NCBI GenBank assembly: GCA_946482355.1
Contig: CAMLRE010000105.1
Coordinates: forward strand, 1 to 7,204
Direction: 5' to 3'
Source of the DNA: an uncultured Bdellovibrio sp.
GTDB lineage: Bacteria > Bdellovibrionota > Bdellovibrionia > Bdellovibrionales > Bdellovibrionaceae
Length of the DNA: 7,204 nt
Made by a program: the position numbers and the translations under genes. This document shows positions 1 through 4,862 of this stretch, piece after piece; position 1 is the stretch's first letter; each line of letters opens with the position of its first letter. The notes beneath the pieces were generated by a model that saw nothing but the letters and a program-made list of their open reading frames with translations, had not been told where the DNA came from and made no database searches.

Positions 1-821
1 ATTTCATTTTCTTCGGTGAAAACTTCAGTCAGCGGGTTACCTTCTTTTTTGCCGTTAGCTAAAAGATGTAATTTACCACGCTTACCGTATCCGGTGTGAA
101 GGTCGATCACAAAAACTTTAGCTTGGCCGGCCACATACTTATCAATCAGTTCGTTTAAAAGATCCCACTGTTTGGCGATCGTGTTACCACCGTAATATAA
201 ACCTTGTGGATAAGTGTACTGCCCGCGAAGAATAGCATTTCTTAAGTTTTCTAAACCGTGACGAATCATTTTAGTAACGGCATTCCACATAAATTTAGCT
301 TCAGCCCAAAAACCGTAAGTGGCATCTTCATTCGGGTTTAAATAGTCGTATAGATTTTTGTAACCGCTATCATCACTTTGCCAAGCTGAACGGTCGATAA
401 CAAAGTTACGGTTTAAGTCGATATTGTTCTCATTCACACGACGTTTATTCTTAAAGCCATAAACGTTAAAACCATGAACCATTAAGATATTTACATCTTC
501 ACGGTTTTGCACATAAGGCTGGTCAATTAACCAACGCTGTACTGACGACCCTACGAAAGCTTCAATCCCGTGAGTTCCTGAAAAAAGAACTAATAACTTG
601 TCTGTTTTTTTCTTAGCCGGCCAGTAAATTGACTTAATCGTACCTTGCGCGAAAGTAAATTCGTGCTTTTGAGCTAAAGGCTGCAACTTTTTAACTGTTT
701 CAAAAGACTGATCAAAAGCTTGGTCAGCTTCATCAAAAGTATTTTTGAAGTAATCATTAAAATCTGCTGCTAATAGGCGTAAGCCAAAAAATAACGGAAG
801 TATTAAAATTATTTTTTTCAT
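1..821 (-). CDS. Secreted M14-like zinc carboxypeptidase, DUF2817 family (partial, C-terminus outside window)
   Basis: The first 273 residues are visible; the gene runs off the left edge. Residues 1-19 form a signal peptide (two Lys, a hydrophobic run, then LLAAD), so the enzyme is probably periplasmic or outside the cell. The body matches the DUF2817 branch of the M14 metallocarboxypeptidase fold. GTHGIE (82-87) supplies zinc ligands H84 and E87. NENNIDLNRNF (130-140) contains the substrate-binding N137-R138 pair. DLHTGYG (240-246) supplies the third zinc ligand, H242. The catalytic glutamate expected later in the fold lies beyond the window. M14 enzymes remove C-terminal residues from peptides or cell-wall fragments; the substrate here is unknown. 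The ATG is chosen because it opens the signal peptide. A close AGGTG just before it is a poor Shine-Dalgarno, which fits translation coupled to the gene 33 bp upstream. Seen: motifs. Inferred: activity and operon. Confidence 0.88.
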   Translation of the reverse strand, partial: MKKIILILPLFFGLRLLAADFNDYFKNTFDEADQAFDQSFETVKKLQPLAQKHEFTFAQGTIKSIYWPAKKKTDKLLVLFSGTHGIEAFVGSSVQRWLIDQPYVQNREDVNILMVHGFNVYGFKNKRRVNENNIDLNRNFVIDRSAWQSDDSGYKNLYDYLNPNEDATYGFWAEAKFMWNAVTKMIRHGLENLRNAILRGQYTYPQGLYYGGNTIAKQWDLLNELIDKYVAGQAKVFVIDLHTGYGKRGKLHLLANGKKEGNPLTEVFTEENE

Positions 822-854
822 ACACCTATTAGAGCAATAACCCTAAAGCTTTGT

Positions 855-1406
855 CTAGTCTTTGTCTGCGGCGCTGACTGAGCATTCTGAGCTAACGATA
901 GCAAGCTCTACAGTTTTTTCTGTTACGCCACCATAGTAACGGTCAAAAATATGACTAGCTTTAAAGCTTACGATATTTAGGACTGTCTTAGTATTATTGT
1001 ATGATTTCTTGATTTCGATGTTTGCCGAATGTGAGGTTGTTCCCACTCTTGAATCAAAGCTCGAATCTCCCGCAAAAACATATTTACTAGCACCAAATGT
1101 TAGATCAGCTTTGCTATTACCCAAGCTCGCATCAGAAAAATTATTCTGATCGATGATCTGAGAATTTTCAGTCAGAACATACGTTAACGTCTCAACCCAT
1201 TTTGGCGTTGTAGAAAGTTTGCTTGGTTCAGCAGACCACGCTATATCTAGTAAATAATTTTTTTCATCCGCAGTTTTTACCGTGCATGAATACTTTTCGC
1301 CGTATTTCACAGGTTTATCCACAGGCGCACTTTGCGCTCCAGCAGCGGTTTTTAAGCCGATTGATAAAAATGCAAAAATCATTAATTTTAAAATACTGTT
1401 TTTCAT
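855..1406 (-). CDS. Small secreted protein of unknown function, two cysteines
   Basis: This is a 183-residue protein that I do not recognise. Residues 1-24 look like a Sec signal peptide (MKNSILK, a hydrophobic run, then TAAGA before QSAPV), so it is probably periplasmic or secreted. The mature part is rich in Ser, Thr, Lys and alternating hydrophobics, which suggests beta structure. It has only two cysteines, C41 near the start and C175 near the end, and these could form one disulfide tying the termini together. The start is supported by AAAGGA (complement of 1414-1419) seven bases before the ATG. The gene lies 33 bp upstream of the DUF2817 carboxypeptidase on the same strand, so the two are likely co-transcribed, and it is divergent from a LysR regulator. 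A role as partner, substrate or inhibitor of the peptidase is only a guess from position. Confidence 0.8.
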   Translation of the reverse strand: MKNSILKLMIFAFLSIGLKTAAGAQSAPVDKPVKYGEKYSCTVKTADEKNYLLDIAWSAEPSKLSTTPKWVETLTYVLTENSQIIDQNNFSDASLGNSKADLTFGASKYVFAGDSSFDSRVGTTSHSANIEIKKSYNNTKTVLNIVSFKASHIFDRYYGGVTEKTVELAIVSSECSVSAADKD

Positions 1407-1464
1407 AATTTATTCCTTTCATTCTTTTAATTACAAAAGTTTTCCACACGATATGTGTTGATAA
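1315..1464. other. Cluster of DnaA-box-like 9-mers
   Basis: TTATCCACA, the strict DnaA-box consensus, occurs at 1315-1323 inside the small secreted-protein gene. TTTTCCACA, which fits the relaxed form TTWTNCACA, is at 1440-1448. TTATCAACA, one mismatch from consensus, is on the minus strand at 1456-1464. AT-rich DNA follows at about 1485-1540. A further perfect box lies on the minus strand at 206-214 within the peptidase gene. The 9-mers are seen directly; DnaA binding is inferred and chance matches are possible. No dnaA, dnaN, rnpA, gidA or similar origin-linked gene is present. Confidence 0.25.
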
Positions 1465-1503
1465 CTCTGTTGCTGCGCACTCTAGAAAAAAACAAAGTAT
1501 TTG

Positions 1504-1509
1504 TATAAT
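1504..1509 (+). promoter_or_regulatory. Candidate -10 box for the lysR gene
   Basis: A perfect TATAAT starts 35 bases before the lysR ATG. No good TTGACA-like box sits 16-18 bases upstream, so an activator or weak expression may be involved. The start site would fall near 1516, giving a leader of about 22 nt with no Shine-Dalgarno. Inferred from sequence only. Confidence 0.4.
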
Positions 1510-1532
1510 TCATAATTTTGAGTTTATTATGA
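1510..1532. promoter_or_regulatory. Inverted repeat over the lysR start region, candidate operator
   Basis: TCATAAT (1510-1516) and ATTATGA (1526-1532) are exact reverse complements separated by 9 bp. The dyad directly follows the TATAAT box and ends seven bases before the lysR ATG, where a bound dimer would block transcription initiation. LysR-type proteins bind AT-rich dyads and often repress their own gene. It does not show the classical T-N11-A core exactly, and AT-rich DNA yields such repeats by chance, so the operator role is inference. Confidence 0.35.
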
Positions 1533-1538
1533 TTTTAA

Positions 1539-2402
1539 ATGAGTTTACTCAGCCCCACCCTAGAGGCTTTTTGGGCAGTTGTTCAAAAAGGCACGGTTCA
1601 AGAAGCCTCGCACATTTTAGGGATTACTCAGACTGGAGTAACCCAAAGAATCAGGTCTTTAGAAAAGCAGCTTGAAACAACGCTGTTTATAAGATCAAGG
1701 AAGGGTATGAAGTTAACGACAGAGGGAGAATCTCTTCTTCAGTACGTTAAGCTTAGTTTAGAAAATGAGGGAATGACCCTTTCAAAGATTCAAAAGGCAT
1801 CTTTTGAACACATCATTGAAATCGGCATCTCGGGACCATCAAGCATTTTGCGATCTCGGGTCATTCCCAACTTACTTTCCCAAAAATCAAAATACCCAAA
1901 AGTCAGATTCAGATTTGATTTGTCAGACGGTATTGAAAATCAGGAAAAGCTTAAAACCGGCCAATGCGATTTAGCCATTCTTGAACATCATGAAGTTACT
2001 AAAGAAATGGATTCACGCATTCTGCGCGCTGAGCGTTTTAAGCTCTATGTTCCCAAAGCGTGGAAAAAACGCAAACTCCTAGATATAGTAGAAAACGAAG
2101 CAATCATTGATTTCGATCCATCAGATCGCATGACTTATCAGTATTTAGAAAAATACCGCTTAAAAAACAAAGCTCAGCCTAACCGTCATTACGCCAACAA
2201 CACCGATGCGTTGTTATCAATGATTGAAATGGGTGTAGGTTATTCTGTACTGGCCGAAGATTTTGCCAAAGACGCCGCAAAAAAAGGGGAGATTGTTGAT
2301 ATCTCCCCTGATCAGTTTTTCGATTATAAAATTGCTTTAGCTTGGTACTACCGACCAGAAATGCCGGAGTATTTTAAAGCCATCATTAAAGCTATCAGCT
2401 AA
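1539..2402 (+). CDS. LysR-family transcriptional regulator, ArgP/IciA-like
   Basis: This is a 287-residue cytoplasmic DNA-binding regulator of normal LysR length. Residues 5-65 are the winged helix-turn-helix: GTVQEASHILGITQTGVTQ then RIRSLEKQLETTLFIR, with the usual LTTEGE after the wing. The QRI at the recognition helix and the general layout recall ArgP (IciA), which senses lysine and arginine. From about residue 91 follows the periplasmic-binding-protein-like effector domain (IIEIGISGPSS, CDLAILEHHE, MIEMGVGYSVL). The effector is not readable from the sequence. An in-frame TAA ends one base before the ATG, so the start cannot be earlier; no Shine-Dalgarno precedes it. It is divergent from the secreted-protein/peptidase pair, the usual arrangement for a LysR target, and it shares its 3' end with the convergent lipoprotein gene. 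Family is secure; the ArgP resemblance is moderate. Confidence 0.93.
   Translation: MSLLSPTLEAFWAVVQKGTVQEASHILGITQTGVTQRIRSLEKQLETTLFIRSRKGMKLTTEGESLLQYVKLSLENEGMTLSKIQKASFEHIIEIGISGPSSILRSRVIPNLLSQKSKYPKVRFRFDLSDGIENQEKLKTGQCDLAILEHHEVTKEMDSRILRAERFKLYVPKAWKKRKLLDIVENEAIIDFDPSDRMTYQYLEKYRLKNKAQPNRHYANNTDALLSMIEMGVGYSVLAEDFAKDAAKKGEIVDISPDQFFDYKIALAWYYRPEMPEYFKAIIKAIS
2279..2309 (-). terminator. Intrinsic terminator for the lipoprotein gene, embedded in lysR coding sequence
   Basis: Read on the minus strand, AGGGGAGAT (2309-2301) pairs with ATCTCCCCT (2293-2285) around a 7-nt loop, and the transcript then continues into a run of U from the seven A at 2279-2285 (the first U can pair in the stem). 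This is a textbook rho-independent terminator. It lies 94 bases past the stop codon of the minus-strand lipoprotein gene, inside lysR codons for the segment KKGEIVDISP. In the sense direction of lysR the stem is not directly followed by a T run, so it should be one-directional. Confidence 0.75.
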
Positions 2403-3632
2403 TTATTTTAAACGATACTCTAAGCGAATATCAGTACCTTCGGCTTTTAAAACACGAACGATTTCTGTTTTACTAAACGCATCGCCGATATCTAAACCGT
2501 AACAATCGATTTTTAAACCTTCAGCTGTGATTAACACTAACATCTTTTGTTCAAAACCGCGCGTTTCAGTAACTAAAGCTTTACGGCCTGAATAATCAAT
2601 AGCGCTATCAGTTCTATTTTCAACAACACAGTTACCTAATGAAGCAAATGATTGCGCTTCAAAACGTTGTTGAGCAAAACGGCTTAAATCAACATAAAGA
2701 TCTGCATTTGCAAAAATTAAAGTCGATTTGTTTTGTACGTACTCGTAAAAATATTTACGAGATGTATTACAACGCTCACCTAAAGTTTCGCGAGTATATT
2801 GGCGTTTAATTGTAGAACCATCGTCTTGCTTGATGTTCTTTTCACATGGACGAGAACCATGGTATTTCATTAAAGATTCACACTGCTTAACGGCTGGAGA
2901 TGCATTGATAATCGCCTGTTCGTCGTATTTCCAGTTGTCTTGTGAACCAAGTTTCGCGATTGATTTATTTGCACGGTCTTGAGCTGAAGCCCACTCAGAT
3001 AATTTTGAAAATTCATCTTGTGAACATGCCGACATCGGGCCTTGATTACCGTTATCGATAATTGGCGGTTCAACGGGATCTACCGGTAGTGGTTGTGGGT
3101 TTGGTTGAACGGGAGCAGGCTGAGGCGCCCCCGGCGTAACCCCAGGTTCAGGGCGAAGATTATGTTTAGTTAAATAACCTTCAACTTTTGAACAATCACG
3201 TTTAATTAAAAAAGCATCGTAAACTCTAACATCAGTGCCTACGATTGTTTTTTTCGTTTTTTTGCATGGCTCTACTTTGTGGTACGATAAACGACTGTCA
3301 CAAGCTTTGATCGCTGTTAAGCTGGCTTGAACGGCACCTTGTGATTGTTTACCTTTTGCTGTGTCGATTTCGCCGTTAGCTTTATCTACAGCATTTCTCC
3401 AAGAAACTAATTGAGCAAATTCATTATCTGTACATTCGCGCACTTGATTTGGTTTTAATGGTTCTAAAACGATATCATCTTGACCGTTGTTATTACCACC
3501 GTCTTGATGAATTGGAGCTGATACGTTTTTTCCATCGTTACCACTTGAACCAGCACAACCAGAAGCTGCCAAAATATAAGCGGCTCCGAAAATAACCATC
3601 ATCGTAAATACGGCTTTTGAAAGCTTTTTCAT
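2403..3632 (-). CDS. Lipoprotein with two copies of a four-cysteine module
   Basis: A 409-residue exported lipoprotein of unknown function. Residues 1-25 are a lipoprotein signal peptide, and ASGC gives the lipidated C26. A Gly/Asn/Asp-rich spacer runs to about residue 60. Two related modules follow. Module 1 (66-156) has C67, C111, C123 and C147; module 2 (202-299) has C203, C251, C263 and C288. Spacings are 44/12/24 and 48/12/25, and each module opens with C-x3-EF-x2-L-x2-W. A proline-rich linker (about 161-191) separates them. A C-terminal domain (about 300-409) has C335 and C377, probably beta-rich. Paired cysteines suggest periplasmic disulfides. The ATG is supported by GGGGGA (complement of 3638-3643) five bases before it. 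The stop codon directly abuts the stop of the convergent lysR gene, and the transcript probably ends at a hairpin inside lysR. Lipidation is well supported; the biological role is not known. Confidence 0.85.
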   Translation of the reverse strand: MKKLSKAVFTMMVIFGAAYILAASGCAGSSGNDGKNVSAPIHQDGGNNNGQDDIVLEPLKPNQVRECTDNEFAQLVSWRNAVDKANGEIDTAKGKQSQGAVQASLTAIKACDSRLSYHKVEPCKKTKKTIVGTDVRVYDAFLIKRDCSKVEGYLTKHNLRPEPGVTPGAPQPAPVQPNPQPLPVDPVEPPIIDNGNQGPMSACSQDEFSKLSEWASAQDRANKSIAKLGSQDNWKYDEQAIINASPAVKQCESLMKYHGSRPCEKNIKQDDGSTIKRQYTRETLGERCNTSRKYFYEYVQNKSTLIFANADLYVDLSRFAQQRFEAQSFASLGNCVVENRTDSAIDYSGRKALVTETRGFEQKMLVLITAEGLKIDCYGLDIGDAFSKTEIVRVLKAEGTDIRLEYRLK

Positions 3633-3769
3633 TCTTATCCCCCAAGAAATTTACTCTTAAAACGACAGGTCTTCCTATCACGATCTGCCCTATAAGAGAC
3701 CTAGTAGTTTTTAAGACAGTAAAACTTACCCAGGGTGACAATTTTGGAGTGTTTTATTCACTTTTCATT

Positions 3770-3775
3770 TATATT
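3770..3775 (+). promoter_or_regulatory. Candidate -10 box for rlmK
   Basis: TATATT lies 79 bases before the rlmK ATG in the 222-bp divergent gap. No convincing -35 box is present at standard spacing; GTGACA at 3735-3740 is too far. If used, the start site would be near 3782, leaving a leader of about 70 nt that contains two GGA-loop hairpins. The rest of the gap (3633-3769) must hold the lipoprotein promoter, but I see no strong match to consensus there. Confidence 0.3.
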
Positions 3776-3797
3776 ACTCTAAAAGAATTTCACACGA

Positions 3798-3844
3798 GGA
3801 CGACGGAGTCGGCCCTTTAAAAAAAGGTCAGCTGGAAGCTGATC
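3798..3844 (+). promoter_or_regulatory. Two consecutive GGA-loop hairpins in the rlmK leader
   Basis: Hairpin A: CGAC (3801-3804), loop GGA (3805-3807), GTCG (3808-3811), extended by two G-C pairs (3798-3799 with 3813-3814) past one mismatch. Hairpin B: GGTCAGCT (3826-3833), loop GGA (3834-3836), AGCTGATC (3837-3844), eight pairs including one G-U. The G-U pair works only in plus-strand RNA. Exposed GGA in hairpin loops is the hallmark of CsrA/RsmA binding sites; further GGA triplets lie at 3746-3748 and 3798-3800. Both loops are only three bases, shorter than typical CsrA sites. Hairpins are seen; regulation is inferred. Confidence 0.35.
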
Positions 3845-3854
3845 AAAAAAAGCT

Positions 3855-4781
3855 ATGATTAGAAACCGTCTGGAAAAGAACTTAAAAAAACTAAAGCCTT
3901 GGGCTGAAAAAAACAAAATCGAAGCTTATCGCCTCTACGATAAAGATATTCCAGAATTTCCGTTTTTAATCGACATCTACAAAGATTACTGCGTGATTTA
4001 TGATAAGACTGAATTGATCGACCAAGGCAAAAATAAAGATGCCGAAGTGGTTAAAGCTGTTGAAGAACTTCTGCAATTGCCTTCTGAAAAAGTAATTTTA
4101 AAAAAACGCGAAAAACAAAAAGGGGCAAATCAGTACACCAAACTTGAAGCCACGAACCGTCGTTTTCCAGTTCTTGAAAACGGTGTTTTTGTTTTAGTAA
4201 ATCTTTGGGATTATTTAGATACTGGGTTATTTATCGATCACCGCCCGATGCGCTATTTTTTCTTAAAAAATGCGAAGGGAAAAAAATTATTAAATCTTTT
4301 TTCTTACACTTGCACGGTGTCTTTAATGGCGGCCAAAGCCGGAGCGCAAACGGTCAGTGTTGATATGTCTAAAAATTATCTGAGCTGGGGCAAAGACAAC
4401 TTCGAATTAAACAATATCGACCCTAATCAGCATCGTTTCGTCGAGCAAAATGCGATGGAATTTTTAAAAACAGCCTGTGAATGGCCAGATTATGGGCATT
4501 CTTTTGATATGGTGTTTTTAGATCCACCGACATTCTCAAATTCGAAGGATATGAAAGAAGATTTTGAGGTCGAAAAAGACCAAAAATTTATTATCGAACA
4601 GTCTATGAAATTTTTAAAGCCGGATGGCGTTTTATATTTCTCCACTAATAAACGCAAATTTAAGCTAGATCCAGCTTTGGAAACAGCTTTTACTATCAAA
4701 AATACGACTGAAAAAACGATTCCTCAAGACTGCTTCGACCAAAAAATTCATCATTCATTCGAGATTAGAAAGAAATCCTAA
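3855..4781 (+). CDS. rlmK: Class I SAM-dependent 23S rRNA methyltransferase, RlmK-like (m7G2069)
   Basis: A 308-residue protein matching the C-terminal half of E. coli RlmKL, here stand-alone without the RlmL half. RlmK places the 7-methyl group on G2069 of 23S rRNA, working on the ribosome precursor in the cytoplasm. The N-terminal part (1-135) carries NRLEKNLKKLKPWA, YRLYDKDIPE, KKREKQKGANQY and YLDTGLFIDHR, all typical of this family. The Rossmann domain has motif I LLNLFSYTCTVSLMAAKAGA (145-164), the acidic residue D170 in VSVDMS, and the motif IV signature DPPTFSNSK (223-231). Position 153 is Cys where RlmK usually has Gly in FSYTG. A TGA in frame at 3840-3842 fixes the start at this ATG or later, and NRLEKNL aligns with the family N-terminus. 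No normal Shine-Dalgarno is present. Other 23S or tRNA targets cannot be excluded. Confidence 0.85.
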   Translation: MIRNRLEKNLKKLKPWAEKNKIEAYRLYDKDIPEFPFLIDIYKDYCVIYDKTELIDQGKNKDAEVVKAVEELLQLPSEKVILKKREKQKGANQYTKLEATNRRFPVLENGVFVLVNLWDYLDTGLFIDHRPMRYFFLKNAKGKKLLNLFSYTCTVSLMAAKAGAQTVSVDMSKNYLSWGKDNFELNNIDPNQHRFVEQNAMEFLKTACEWPDYGHSFDMVFLDPPTFSNSKDMKEDFEVEKDQKFIIEQSMKFLKPDGVLYFSTNKRKFKLDPALETAFTIKNTTEKTIPQDCFDQKIHHSFEIRKKS

Positions 4782-4820
4782 AAAAGGCTTGCCGAACCCC
4801 CCCCTAGGCCTTAGTTTCAA

Positions 4821-4851
4821 CCTCTAAAAATAAACCCTGTTTTAGAAGAGG
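4821..4851 (+). promoter_or_regulatory. Leader hairpin next to the speDE ribosome binding site
   Basis: TCTAAAA (4823-4829) pairs perfectly with TTTTAGA (4840-4846) around a 10-nt loop. CC (4821-4822) can also pair with GG (4850-4851), bulging AGA and drawing in the AGAGGA (4847-4852) that best serves as Shine-Dalgarno for speDE, 10 bases before the ATG. The stem is AT-rich and weak. Control of translation, for example by polyamine level, is speculation. Confidence 0.25.
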
Positions 4852-4862
4852 ATTTCAAAGGT

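Noticed and set aside
1529..1672. Short reading frame starting at the ATG ten bases before lysR, overlapping it in another frame
   Set aside because: It has no ribosome binding site, no recognisable protein features, and lies under a clear LysR helix-turn-helix.
2286..2320. The lysR-internal hairpin as a plus-strand terminator or attenuator
   Set aside because: The plus-strand T run begins seven or more bases after the stem, and it would cut the lysR message before its stop; the minus-strand reading is much better.
2870..3073. Overlapping reading frames inside the lipoprotein, rlmK, speDE and secreted-protein genes
   Set aside because: All are short shadows in other frames of well-supported genes, without ribosome binding sites or domain features.
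3667..3702. AGGTCT/AGACCT inverted repeat in the lipoprotein leader
   Set aside because: Six-bp arms separated by 24 bases with little inner pairing; compatible with chance.
3819..3844. rlmK leader hairpin read as a minus-strand terminator (T7 follows the stem on that strand)
   Set aside because: On the minus strand the G-U pair becomes an A-C mismatch, and no minus-strand gene lies upstream to be terminated. It could still stop antisense RNA.
4784..4815. AAGGC/GCCTT stem after rlmK as its terminator
   Set aside because: Only five pairs, a 19-nt loop and no T run.
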